Virus record (IMG/VR): IMGVR_UViG_3300042879_001010
Coordinates: 1-34,074 of that record
Strand: one strand, 5' to 3'
Length of the DNA: 34,074 nt
Origin: a virus
Positions 8,095 to 15,447 of this stretch are shown piece by piece. Positions within the stretch are counted from its first letter, which is position 1. Every line of letters starts with the position of its first letter. Under the pieces are notes generated by a model that saw only the letters and a program-made list of their open reading frames with translations, made no database searches and had not been told where the DNA came from. The translations under genes were made by a program, and so were the position numbers.

Positions 8095-10481
8095 GCGCAA
8101 TGATCGGCAACCCCCTAATGCTTGGTAGTGCCGACTATCAGATCACCAGGTCTTTGCGGTTTCGCAGCAGTGCGTCTGCGTATCTGAGCAGGACACCGGC
8201 AAGCACCACAAACAGAACCACATGGACATGGAGTGCATGGGTAAAACGCGGCGCAATTGGCTCCGCAACTATGGGCATTTGGGGTGTTGACGGTTCCACA
8301 AACTATATGTTCATGATTTTGAACAATAGTGGAACAAATAATGAATTAGATTGCGGTGAACTTGCCACGACTCAACAATGGCGCAAGCAAACAACGCAAG
8401 TTTTCCGGGACGCCAGTTCTTGGTATCACCTTGTTTTGGCATTTGATTCGACGCAGGCAACAGCATCAAATCGAGTTAAGATTTATGTTAATGGCTCACA
8501 GGTTACAGCTTTTGCCATTAGTGCTGACCCATCATTAAATTACAACTCCATAGTTAACACGACAACAGCGCATTCTATTGGCAGGGTGGCATTGCCCACT
8601 GGTTTTTATTTTGACGGATATTTGGCTGAAGTCAACTTCATTGATGGTCAAGCCCTGACACCTAGCAGCTTTGGAGAGACAGATAGCGTCACTGGCGCGT
8701 GGCTGCCCAAGAAGTTTACGGGCACATACGGAACCAATGGGTTCTATTTGCCCTTCACTGACAACAGTGGAGCAACGTCCACCACCATCGGTAAGGACTA
8801 TTCTGTCAACGGCAACAACTGGACACCCAACAACATCAGCGTGACCAGCGGTGAGACGTATGACTCAATGACGGATGTGCCGACACTGACTAGCCCGACT
8901 GCGGCGAACTACTGTGTGTTGAATCCGCTACGAATTGAAAACGTAAGTATTGCCGCCGGAACAATTTCTGACGGAAACCTAAAAGTCACAACATCAGCAA
9001 CTAACGCCGCTTATTCAAACCAATACGGCTCAATGGCTTTCCCAACAAGCGGGGGTTGGTATTACGAGGCCGTTTTTAGCGGCGCATTTGGAAATTTAGC
9101 GGCAAACTATGTTGGCATAGTCGGCAACTCAAACTCAAGCCTTGCGTGTACTTTGACTTGCACAACATCGGTTTCAATCCAAAAGAATTTTTCCAATGTG
9201 CAAACCGGATTGTCGTTCTCTCCCGGCGATGTACTTGGAGTCGCGTTTGATGCCACAAACTTGGCTATCACTTTTTACAAAAACGGAAGCATATTAGGCT
9301 CTCAAGTTACTGGGCTTACTTCGGCTGAATATATTCCGTTTGTTCTTGCCTCTAACGGCGCAGGGACTCAAAGCAACTGGGTTGTCAACTTCGGTCAGCG
9401 CCCCTTTGCCTACACACCGCCAAGCGGCTTTGTTGCGCTCAACACATTCAACCTGCCAACGCCTGCGATTTCTGCTGGCAACAAGCACATGAACGCCACG
9501 CTGTACACGGGCAATGGAAGCACTCAGAGCATTGTCAATAGCGGGTCAATGCAGCCGGATTTGCTGTGGACTAAAGCCCGCAGTTCAAATGCTTATCACT
9601 ATTTACAGGACTCAGTTCGCGGTGTTAACAAAGCAATATTTTCTAATGGAACGGATGCCGAGTATTCAATTTCGCCAACAACGACTACGATAAACAGCAA
9701 TGGATTTTCTTTCAATGGCGGCGAGTCTGGCCTCAACGCAAACACTGTCACCTATGTCGCTTGGCAGTGGAAAGCCAACGGCGCAGGCTCATCCAACACT
9801 GCTGGCTCCATCACCAGCACTGTGAGTGCCAACACGACCAGCGGGTTTAGTGTGGTGACTTATACGGGCAACGGGACAAACGGGGCAACCGTTGGGCATG
9901 GCCTTGGTGTCACGCCATCATTGCTTATATTCAAAGCTAGGGGCGGCACAAATAATTGGGTTGTAACTCCAGGCAATTCAACATTATTTGGCGGTTCATT
10001 CTATTTGCAACTAAACACCAACTCTGCCGTTATATCAAATAGCAACATATATACATCGTATCCCAGCTCTAGCGTGTTTTATTTGGGAACAAGCGGTGAT
10101 GTAAATACTTCAAGCGCAACCTATGTCGCCTACTGCTTCGCCCCCATTGCAGGGTTCAGCGCCTTTGGCTCTTACACAGGCAACGGCAGCACAGATGGGC
10201 CGTTTATCTACACGGGGTTCAGGCCGAGGTGGATTCTTCAAAAGCGCACAAGCGGAGTAGGCGAATGGCGAATGTGGGACACATCCCGCCAAACCTTTAA
10301 CGTAGTCGGCAATACGTTCAATGCAAATACTTCCGATGCAGAATACTCTGGAACTTACATTGATATTCTGTCCAACGGATTCAAACTCAGGGTGGCTAGC
10401 GTTGAATTAAACGGATCAGGTGACACATACATTTACGCAGCCTTTGCCGAAAACCCATTCAAGTATTCACTCGCGAGGTAA
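8091..10481 (+). CDS. LamG-type tail spike / receptor-binding protein
   Basis: This 796-residue protein has several lectin-like regions. Residues of about 20-200 look like a concanavalin-A/LamG domain (SLRFRSSASAYLSRT, then WTWSAWVKRG, then ASSWYHLVLAFDSTQ and VKIYVNGSQV). Residues of about 300-450 look SPRY-like (GGWYYEAVFSG, then GDVLGVAFDATNLAITFYKNG). The C-terminal half has three related modules, each starting YTGNG and followed by a P..(L/I)L.K segment, near 9500, 9860 and 10170. This composition fits an adhesin that binds host surface glycans. The GTG at 8091 is preferred because GGAGA sits 6 bases upstream and it overlaps the previous stop; an ATG at 8100 is an alternative. Receptor identity cannot be inferred. 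Confidence 0.7.
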   Translation: MSAMIGNPLMLGSADYQITRSLRFRSSASAYLSRTPASTTNRTTWTWSAWVKRGAIGSATMGIWGVDGSTNYMFMILNNSGTNNELDCGELATTQQWRKQTTQVFRDASSWYHLVLAFDSTQATASNRVKIYVNGSQVTAFAISADPSLNYNSIVNTTTAHSIGRVALPTGFYFDGYLAEVNFIDGQALTPSSFGETDSVTGAWLPKKFTGTYGTNGFYLPFTDNSGATSTTIGKDYSVNGNNWTPNNISVTSGETYDSMTDVPTLTSPTAANYCVLNPLRIENVSIAAGTISDGNLKVTTSATNAAYSNQYGSMAFPTSGGWYYEAVFSGAFGNLAANYVGIVGNSNSSLACTLTCTTSVSIQKNFSNVQTGLSFSPGDVLGVAFDATNLAITFYKNGSILGSQVTGLTSAEYIPFVLASNGAGTQSNWVVNFGQRPFAYTPPSGFVALNTFNLPTPAISAGNKHMNATLYTGNGSTQSIVNSGSMQPDLLWTKARSSNAYHYLQDSVRGVNKAIFSNGTDAEYSISPTTTTINSNGFSFNGGESGLNANTVTYVAWQWKANGAGSSNTAGSITSTVSANTTSGFSVVTYTGNGTNGATVGHGLGVTPSLLIFKARGGTNNWVVTPGNSTLFGGSFYLQLNTNSAVISNSNIYTSYPSSSVFYLGTSGDVNTSSATYVAYCFAPIAGFSAFGSYTGNGSTDGPFIYTGFRPRWILQKRTSGVGEWRMWDTSRQTFNVVGNTFNANTSDAEYSGTYIDILSNGFKLRVASVELNGSGDTYIYAAFAENPFKYSLAR

Positions 10482-10483
10482 TC

Positions 10484-11020
10484 ATGTTTGCAATTGTTCA
10501 AAACAACACCATCGTCCAGCTTGTGCCAGAGGGCGCAGCGTTTGAATTAAATGGGGTTCAATACCCTGCCAACTGGTGCAACCTGTCCAGCCCCGAGGAC
10601 AAGGCTGCTATCGGCATGGTCGATGTGATCTACGGGCAAGCACCGTCTGACACCTACTATTGGGTGACACAAGAAGCGCCAGCCCTCATCAATGGTCAGG
10701 TGGTGGTGAATTACACCTCGACACCAAAAGACTTAAACACTACCAAATCCAGATGCAAGTCGCAGATCAACACCACGGCCTACACGCTGCTGTTGCCAAA
10801 CGACTGGATGGTTGTCAAGGCCACAGAAACCAACACACCGATGGATGCCGCATGGAGCGCATGGAGGCAATCAGTTCGCACAGCGGCAGAGGGGTATGTC
10901 GCATCCATTACTGGCGCTGCTGATATGCCTGCACTTGAGGCTGTGATGGCAACCATTTCATGGCCCAATGACCCCGACTACGTTGAGCCAGTACAGCAAT
11001 CACCACGGGAGACCCCATGA
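10484..11020 (+). CDS. Possible tail fibre assembly / chaperone-like protein
   Basis: This 178-residue protein starts MFAIVQNNTIVQLVPEGAAF, followed by NGVQYPANWCNLSSPEDKAA. This beta-rich N-terminal style is seen in small proteins encoded directly after phage tail fibres. The middle (KDLNTTKSRCKSQINTTAYT, then LLPNDWMVVKATET) and the helical C-terminus resemble fibre-assembly or DUF4376-like proteins. It lies 2 bases after the receptor-binding protein with GAGG 5 bases from the ATG, and its stop overlaps the next start. The function is inferred from position and resemblance; a structural role in the fibre itself is an alternative. Confidence 0.5.
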   Translation: MFAIVQNNTIVQLVPEGAAFELNGVQYPANWCNLSSPEDKAAIGMVDVIYGQAPSDTYYWVTQEAPALINGQVVVNYTSTPKDLNTTKSRCKSQINTTAYTLLLPNDWMVVKATETNTPMDAAWSAWRQSVRTAAEGYVASITGAADMPALEAVMATISWPNDPDYVEPVQQSPRETP

Positions 11021-11697
11021 GACTTATCGCACTTCCTATCGCGCTGGCCCTGACCGGCTGTGCATCCACAGAGTATGCTGCTTATGCCGAGGCGCAAAAG
11101 GCTCGGGCCAGTGCCGATGCCGCCAGGTATGCTGCACTTGCAAAGATCGCCGAGATGGGCGACACCACCGCAAAGGTCGCAGCGGTCATCAGTCTCAATG
11201 TCCAGGGCAATCAGCAACCCCAGATGGCAATGCCGCGCTCCTGGGCCGACTACGCCCTGACTTTCACTGGCGCTCTCCTGCCTGTGGTGGGTCAGATGTA
11301 TGCTGTCAACAAACAGACCAGTCTTGGCATTCGCCAGTCTGACAACGCCACCCTGCTTGGCATCTCCCAGGCCAACAGCAACCGGGATGTGCAGACCGCG
11401 ACAGTCACTGGCTTTTCAAGTATGGCAAGCCTGGGATTCAAGGCTGCATCGGATATTTCCACTGTCGGTTTCAAGGCCACCAGCGATATCGCGGTGAATA
11501 TCAAGCAGCCGCAACCGAACATCACCATCAGTGGCACAGGCATTGTGGGTGGGGGTACACTCAGCACCACCACGAACACGATGAGCAACAGCACCGGGGT
11601 TCTTGGAACTGGCAGCTACATGACCGACAACCGGCCTAGCACCAGCACATCCACATCCACCTCATCGAGTTTGACTTGTACAACCGGGCCATGCTAA
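11017..11697 (+). CDS. Phage lipoprotein (lipobox LTGC)
   Basis: The 226-residue product begins with a short signal peptide, MRLIALPIALALTGC, with a clear lipobox in which Cys15 would be lipidated. The residue after it is Ala, which favours outer-membrane sorting. A helical Ala-rich segment follows (AAYAEAQKARASADAARYAA), then alternating Val/Ala/Ser sequence, and a low-complexity Ser/Thr tail with two cysteines (CTTGPC). It sits at the front of the lysis module, coupled to the preceding gene by ATGA. A spanin-like role or a superinfection or cell-surface role is possible, but no spanin hallmark is clear. Presence of the signal and lipobox is direct; function is unknown. Confidence 0.6.
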   Translation: MRLIALPIALALTGCASTEYAAYAEAQKARASADAARYAALAKIAEMGDTTAKVAAVISLNVQGNQQPQMAMPRSWADYALTFTGALLPVVGQMYAVNKQTSLGIRQSDNATLLGISQANSNRDVQTATVTGFSSMASLGFKAASDISTVGFKATSDIAVNIKQPQPNITISGTGIVGGGTLSTTTNTMSNSTGVLGTGSYMTDNRPSTSTSTSTSSSLTCTTGPC

Positions 11698-11706
11698 GAG
11701 GTAAAG

Positions 11707-11883
11707 ATGGGCAGTATTTCAGAAACCGAAGCGCGGTTAATGACGCACGAAGAGGTCTGCGCGATTCGCTATGACCAGATCAATGCTCGGCTCAAGCGCA
11801 TCGAAGGAATAATGATTAAGACTGCTGGTCTAATGATTATTTCGATGACCGGTGTAATCTTTTCTGTTGTGTGGATCAAATGA
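11707..11883 (+). CDS. Small coiled-coil and single-TM protein, holin-like (XhlA-type layout)
   Basis: This is a 58-residue ORF. The N-terminal half is charged and helical (EARLMTHEEVCAIRYDQINA), continuing into RLKRIEGI. The C-terminal half is one membrane segment (about residues 36-56, MIIKTAGLMIISMTGVIFSV-like composition), ending WIK. This order, coiled coil then membrane anchor, is that of XhlA/haemolysin-like lysis accessory proteins. AAGAGG precedes the ATG. It lies between the lipoprotein and a 30-residue membrane peptide whose ATG overlaps this stop (ATGA). Function is inferred from layout and location. Confidence 0.6.
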   Translation: MGSISETEARLMTHEEVCAIRYDQINARLKRIEGIMIKTAGLMIISMTGVIFSVVWIK

Positions 11884-11972
11884 ACGATTGGTTGCTGTCC
11901 TTCATAGCGGCGGCATCCGTTGTTTTGCTTGTTCTGTGGACAATTCACATTCTTATATGGGCCTTTCTGTGA
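11880..11972 (+). CDS. 30-residue single-TM microprotein
   Basis: This ORF encodes 30 residues, starting MNDWLLSFIAAASVVLLVLW and ending IWAFL, almost wholly one transmembrane helix. Its ATG overlaps the stop of the preceding membrane protein, and its TGA abuts GAGGAAG, the ribosome site of the next gene, so it fits exactly into the operon. It may act as a lysis regulator, for example an antiholin-type peptide, but no homologue was recognised. The fit between neighbours and the uninterrupted hydrophobicity are the evidence that it is expressed. Confidence 0.5.
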   Translation: MNDWLLSFIAAASVVLLVLWTIHILIWAFL

Positions 11973-11978
11973 GGAAGT

Positions 11979-12428
11979 ATGTTAGCGGAACTGGCAGCGG
12001 CAAATGCAGCGTTTGCTGTCATTAAAGCTGCGTTAAAGAATGGGAAAGAACTTGTCGATGTTGGTGGCAAGGTTGCAGAGTATTTTGATCTAAAAGACAG
12101 ACTCCAAGAGGGGGCCAGTGAGAAGGCCGGTGGTCGGCCTCTTCATGGAAGGACAGACATTGAAGAGTTTATGGCGCTTGAGCAGCTACGGCAGCAAGAG
12201 ACGCAACTTAAAGAAGAAATGATCTATGCCGGTCGCCCAGGAATGTGGGAAGACTGGCAACGCTTCCAGGGGATGCTGGCCCGAAAGAAACGCGAGGAGC
12301 GTGAAGCCGCTGAACGTGCCCACAGGATACGGATGGAAAAGCGCCAGCAGGCTTTAGAGATATTCCTGGCGGCACTCTTTGCCACGGCAGCCTTCATCGG
12401 TGTGGTGATCGGGATTGCACTGATATGA
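11979..12428 (+). CDS. C-terminally anchored coiled-coil membrane protein
   Basis: This 149-residue protein has an Ala-rich helical N-terminus (LAELAAANAAFAVIKAALKN). A long charged coiled coil follows (about residues 55-125, including ALEQLRQQETQLKEEMIYAG and RKKREEREAAERAHRIRMEK), and then one hydrophobic C-terminal segment (about 128-149, LAALFATAAFIGVVIGIALI). GAGGAAG precedes the ATG and the stop is coupled to the next start. A tail-anchored topology with a cytoplasmic coiled coil is likely. Similar proteins of unknown function are, as far as I recall, found next to lysis genes in podoviruses; an i-spanin would have its anchor at the other end. Confidence 0.65.
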   Translation: MLAELAAANAAFAVIKAALKNGKELVDVGGKVAEYFDLKDRLQEGASEKAGGRPLHGRTDIEEFMALEQLRQQETQLKEEMIYAGRPGMWEDWQRFQGMLARKKREEREAAERAHRIRMEKRQQALEIFLAALFATAAFIGVVIGIALI

Positions 12429-13021
12429 GCGACAAAATCATCGACAGGGTACTTACCTATGTAGACAGTCCATTTAAGCTGTTTGCGGTCATTCTGATGG
12501 CTTTGGTGGCCTTTCTTGGGTATGTTTTCTGGGCCAATCAGGACTTCATGAGGGATGCGTACAAAGAAAGCAAGAAGCTCCCAGAGATTAATGATCGCAG
12601 CGATGATGTAGCGTCAATGCTGTTTAAGAAAACCGGGGCCAGTGTGGTTGCGGTGTTTAAGGTCAATCCATTGTTCAACAGCCGTGTTCTGCACAGAGCC
12701 TACACAAAGGATGGGCGAGACAAGTCCATAGAGGGTATTGATGTTGGGTTGTTTAGCGGTAACTCGGCAAACAATGCTGATGTGGTTAAGCTGATGGCAA
12801 GCGAGATGCCCTGTGGAGAGTACCGGTACGCTCAGTCTGAAGTGGGTTTGTGGTATATCGAAAAAGGGGTAGGATTCACCTGTCGGGTGAGCATCCCCCC
12901 AGATTCACACAGGTTTGTGGGACAGATTACTGTGGGGTGGACTGAGCAACCTGAAAACCTGCCGCAACTGAAGTTCATGCTTGAGATCGCAGGCGCGATG
13001 ATGACCAAAAGGGGACACTGA
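12425..13021 (+). CDS. Single-pass membrane protein with periplasmic domain
   Basis: The 198-residue product has one N-terminal membrane segment (about residues 17-37, FKLFAVILMALVAFLGYVFW). A soluble domain of about 160 residues follows, with two cysteines (EMPCGEYRY and GFTCRVSIPP) that could form a disulphide outside the cytoplasm. The soluble part is mixed alpha/beta (ASVVAVFKVNPLFNSRVLHR, then VGQITVGW). It is translated in overlap with both neighbours (ATGA upstream, one base downstream) inside the lysis module. A role in envelope disruption or in superinfection control is possible; no family was recognised with confidence. Confidence 0.6.
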   Translation: MSDKIIDRVLTYVDSPFKLFAVILMALVAFLGYVFWANQDFMRDAYKESKKLPEINDRSDDVASMLFKKTGASVVAVFKVNPLFNSRVLHRAYTKDGRDKSIEGIDVGLFSGNSANNADVVKLMASEMPCGEYRYAQSEVGLWYIEKGVGFTCRVSIPPDSHRFVGQITVGWTEQPENLPQLKFMLEIAGAMMTKRGH

Positions 13022-13524
13022 TGCTTTCACTTCTATCGACTCTTGGTGGCTTGCTTATCAGCGGCTTGCCTAAGTTATTGGACTTTTTCCAAAACAAGGC
13101 TGACCAGGCGCACGAACTCAAACTTGCTGCACTGCAAAATGAACGGGAACTAGCCCTCGCCGCACAGGGATTTGCTGCTCAACAGCGGATTGAAGAAATC
13201 CGTACTGACCAGGTGCAGATGGAGACCGATGCCAAGATGACCGAGGCGGCTCTGAAGCACGATGAGAAAGTATTGGAGAAGGCATCTAAATGGGTGGCTA
13301 ACTATGTTGGGACTGTGCGTCCAACGATTACATACATCTTTGTGATGGAGCTGGTAGCAATCAATCTGTTCTTGTGCTACTACTTGTGGAGCCACCCTCA
13401 ACTTATCCAGAGCATTGAGGATGTTTTGAAGTATTCTGAGATTGTGTTTAGCAGTGACGAGATGGCAATGCTTGGCGGGATCATTGGGTACTGGTTCGGG
13501 TCAAGGGGCTGGGCGAAGAAATGA
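13021..13524 (+). CDS. 3TM-type (GTA-like) holin
   Basis: This 167-residue protein matches the 3TM holin family found next to endolysins. It has a short hydrophobic N-terminus (LLSTLGGLLISGLPKLLDFF) and a charged coiled coil (HELKLAALQNERELALAAQG and on). A basic turn is followed by a membrane segment (TVRPTITYIFVMELVAINLF), and a last hydrophobic stretch is followed by GGIIGYWFGSRGWAKK, a characteristic ending. Holins form lesions in the inner membrane that release the endolysin. It is directly followed, with overlap, by the endolysin gene, which lacks its own export signal and would need such a holin. Confidence 0.75.
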   Translation: MLSLLSTLGGLLISGLPKLLDFFQNKADQAHELKLAALQNERELALAAQGFAAQQRIEEIRTDQVQMETDAKMTEAALKHDEKVLEKASKWVANYVGTVRPTITYIFVMELVAINLFLCYYLWSHPQLIQSIEDVLKYSEIVFSSDEMAMLGGIIGYWFGSRGWAKK

Positions 13525-14027
13525 GAACATCCGACAAAGGCATCCACTTGATGCACTTGTTTGAGGGATACAGAGACCGTCCATATTTATGTTCGGCGCA
13601 TATGTGGACGATTGGCTGGGGCCACGTTCTTTACCAAGATCAGATTAAATGGCCTGTGGTAAAGGTTGCTGGTAGCACTGCTGGGCAACTGAGGAAGGAC
13701 TATCCTCTTAGGTCATCAGATAACAGGAAGTGGTCAAAAGATGAACTGGTCGAAATTTTCAAGAATGACCTCGTTTATTTTGAGCGCGGTGTTCTTAGAC
13801 TTGCTCCCAATCTTGTTAACCGTCAAGGTGCATTTGACGCTTGTGTCGCATTTTCCTTTAATGTGGGATTGGGGAACTTCCAGCGGTCTACTATCCGAAT
13901 GAAGATAAACCGCGAGGAGTGGGACGAAGCAGCCGAGGCGTTTATGTCTTGGACAAAAGCCGGTGGGCAGGTTCTCAAGGGTTTGGTGCGGAGACGCGAG
14001 GCCGAGAAGTCTTTATTTCTAAGCTGA
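13521..14027 (+). CDS. Endolysin, T4-type lysozyme (GH24), E-C-T catalytic triad
   Basis: This 168-residue muramidase hydrolyses the glycan strands of peptidoglycan. The active-site region reads FEGYRDRPYLCSAHMWTIGW from residue 14. Glu15, Cys24 and Thr30 fit the pattern E-8aa-(D/C)-5aa-T, with Cys where T4 lysozyme has Asp20. A Cys at this place is known to support activity in this family. The helical C-terminal lobe includes CVAFSFNVGLGNFQRSTIRM and the usual LVRRREAEKSLFL ending. No signal peptide or SAR anchor is present, so the enzyme is cytoplasmic until the holin upstream triggers. It is coupled to the holin gene and is the last rightward gene of the late region. Confidence 0.92.
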   Translation: MRTSDKGIHLMHLFEGYRDRPYLCSAHMWTIGWGHVLYQDQIKWPVVKVAGSTAGQLRKDYPLRSSDNRKWSKDELVEIFKNDLVYFERGVLRLAPNLVNRQGAFDACVAFSFNVGLGNFQRSTIRMKINREEWDEAAEAFMSWTKAGGQVLKGLVRRREAEKSLFLS

Positions 14028-14172
14028 TCGGTATGTAGATGCAGGCTTCAGACCTGCTGTTTTCCACTGATACGACAGACCGCCCAGGACTGTTATTGAC
14101 GAACCTTTTACAGTTTAAGCAATAACTGTCTGGGCTGATTGGATTACACCGGATGATTCCGGGGTCTAGCAC
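13975..14172 (-). CDS. Uncertain small Cys-containing ORF antisense to the endolysin end
   Basis: This GTG-started ORF of 65 residues lies directly behind the MazG-like gene, its GTG 1 base beyond that stop, with a GGAG 10 bases upstream. It includes RCNPISPDSYCLNCKRFV, a C-x8-C-x2-C arrangement suggestive of a metal knuckle, and a further Cys in SEACIYIPIS. Its last 53 bases overlap the endolysin gene on the other strand. An imperfect inverted repeat falls inside it. It might be a genuine fifth gene of the leftward operon, or just an open frame through a terminator region. Confidence 0.35.
   Translation of the reverse strand: MLDPGIIRCNPISPDSYCLNCKRFVNNSPGRSVVSVENSRSEACIYIPISLEIKTSRPRVSAPNP
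14083..14134. repeat. Imperfect inverted repeat between convergent operons
   Basis: CCCAGGACTGTTATTG at 14083-14098 faces CAATAACTGTCTGGG at 14120-14134 with a 21-base spacer. The arms pair except for one mismatch region and one bulge. It lies where the rightward lysis operon and the leftward recombination operon converge, so a bidirectional transcription-termination or RNA-processing role is plausible, though no clean T-run follows. A second, weaker hairpin (GCAGG/CCTGC, 14041-14057, then TGTTTT) is just beside it. Confidence 0.5.
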
Positions 14173-14468
14173 TTGACGAACACTCCTTCAGGGGTCAGGT
14201 GACCTTTCCTGTCTTTGATCTGTGCATACGCCAGAGCGAGGCATTCTGTCACTGTGGTTTGTTGAATGCAACACTGCATGATAAGGGTAACCACGATGTC
14301 ACCAATGGCATCTTTGATTGCGTCCTTATCGTCCTTGTTTACGGCATCCAGAAGTTCTACGGCTTCCTCCAGCGTTTTTACTGCTTGCCCCATAGGTTTG
14401 CCATGCTGGATGATTTTGCGGTCATAGCCCCAGGCAGACACTTCATTCTCGTAATAAGCAAAACTCAT
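14166..14468 (-). CDS. MazG-like nucleotide pyrophosphatase
   Basis: This 100-residue all-helical protein has the signature of MazG-type NTP pyrophosphohydrolases: KTLEEAVELLDAV (Glu34, Glu35, Glu38), then DAIGDIVVTLIMQC (Asp53, Asp57), where acidic residues bind Mg2+. The family hydrolyses NTPs or dNTPs to monophosphates; in phages it may adjust nucleotide pools or alarmones. The ATG at 14468 is chosen because GAGG lies 6 bases upstream; an in-frame TTG at 14480 overlaps that ribosome site. It follows the SSB gene by 8 bases in the leftward recombination operon. Confidence 0.75.
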   Translation of the reverse strand: MSFAYYENEVSAWGYDRKIIQHGKPMGQAVKTLEEAVELLDAVNKDDKDAIKDAIGDIVVTLIMQCCIQQTTVTECLALAYAQIKDRKGHLTPEGVFVKC

Positions 14469-14476
14469 GGTTGTCC

Positions 14477-14821
14477 TCAAAATGGAATATCGTTCTGTTC
14501 TTCTTTGTCTTTGTGATCTTCTTTCTTACCCTGAAGAGCAAGTTCACCAACCCGCAGGTTCAGTGATATTTTTTCAGCACCGTTCTTGTCGGTGTATTTG
14601 CTTTGTGTGAGACCACCCACCACAGTGACTTTTGCACCTTTCGTAAGGTACTTGCCCAAAGTCTCTGCTCGTTTTCCAAAGATAGAACAGTTCCACCAGA
14701 TAGTGTCCTTGTCCTTTCCCTGGCTGTCGGCAATGGAAAAGTTAGCCACCGGGTCACCACCAGGTGTGTATCTTGTCTCTGAGTCTTTTCCGATGATGCC
14801 TGCTACTGTGATCTGGTTCAT
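14477..14821 (-). CDS. ssb: Single-stranded DNA-binding protein
   Basis: This 114-residue OB-fold protein has the bacterial SSB start (NQITVAGIIGKDSETRYTPG), the central WWNCSIFGKRAETLGKYLTK segment, and KVTVVGGL with a charged loop. An acidic tail ends in NDIPF, which normally recruits partner proteins. It coats single-stranded DNA during replication and recombination. AAGG lies 5 bases before the ATG. It is placed after the exonuclease and before the MazG-like gene, all leftward, so it is probably co-expressed with the ERF/exonuclease pair. At 114 residues it is shorter than chromosomal SSBs (about 170), as is usual for phage versions. Confidence 0.95.
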   Translation of the reverse strand: MNQITVAGIIGKDSETRYTPGGDPVANFSIADSQGKDKDTIWWNCSIFGKRAETLGKYLTKGAKVTVVGGLTQSKYTDKNGAEKISLNLRVGELALQGKKEDHKDKEEQNDIPF

Positions 14822-14823
14822 AT

Positions 14824-15447
14824 TTACCTTTCATGCTGCTTTGCGATTTTGTTTACTACTTCATCAAAATATGATCTTGCTTGCGTTACTTTGGTGACGA
14901 TTTTCTCCTCTAAAGATTTATCTCGTTTGTAGTCCACAAAAGTGACCCGTAGCTCTGGGTTGATGTGGTCAACGATATGGATCGATCTGTTCTCATACCC
15001 GATGAGGTGTTCGGGCGTTGAAACCAGGCAGTAAGCAATCTGGGCCTGGTCTACATCCCACAGCCACATATAGGCTCTGAGCTGCCATTCGTATCCTGAA
15101 TCAACACCTTGTTCGGACATACATGGGAAGGTTTCCAAAGACCATGAACTCTTGATGTCGATGATCTGGTCACCAGTGAAGATGTCGCACTCCCCTGTAA
15201 TCCAGTCATTTTCCTTACGTTCGGTGTTTTTTGTGTAGCTGGTGAACAGGACAGAGTTAAGAAGGTCGATGGATTGATCTTCTACCTGGAGACCTTTGTC
15301 CATGTATTTCGAGGTAACAACCCTGTCGTACCCGTAGACGAACTCCTTTGCCAGTCGTTCGACATAGGTTTTGGCCCCAGCGGAGAGTCCTTCTCCCTTT
15401 CCGTTGGTCATGATCTCCCCGAGGGAGGATGCGCGGAATTTAAGCAC
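14824..15447 (-). CDS. YqaJ / lambda-exo-like recombination exonuclease
   Basis: This is a 207-residue nuclease of the PD-(D/E)XK superfamily. The motifs are in order: KGLQVEDQSIDLL (Glu56), TGECDIFTGDQIIDIKSS (Asp88, Asp97, Lys99), and YEWQLRAYMWLW (Gln122, Tyr126). Such enzymes resect double-stranded ends to give 3' single strands for the partner annealing protein, here the ERF protein whose gene overlaps this one by 8 bases upstream. The start is GTG at 15447, with GGAGG 6 bases upstream. The pairing of a viral exonuclease with an ERF annealase is a known recombination cassette in phages. Confidence 0.85.
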   Translation of the reverse strand: MLKFRASSLGEIMTNGKGEGLSAGAKTYVERLAKEFVYGYDRVVTSKYMDKGLQVEDQSIDLLNSVLFTSYTKNTERKENDWITGECDIFTGDQIIDIKSSWSLETFPCMSEQGVDSGYEWQLRAYMWLWDVDQAQIAYCLVSTPEHLIGYENRSIHIVDHINPELRVTFVDYKRDKSLEEKIVTKVTQARSYFDEVVNKIAKQHER

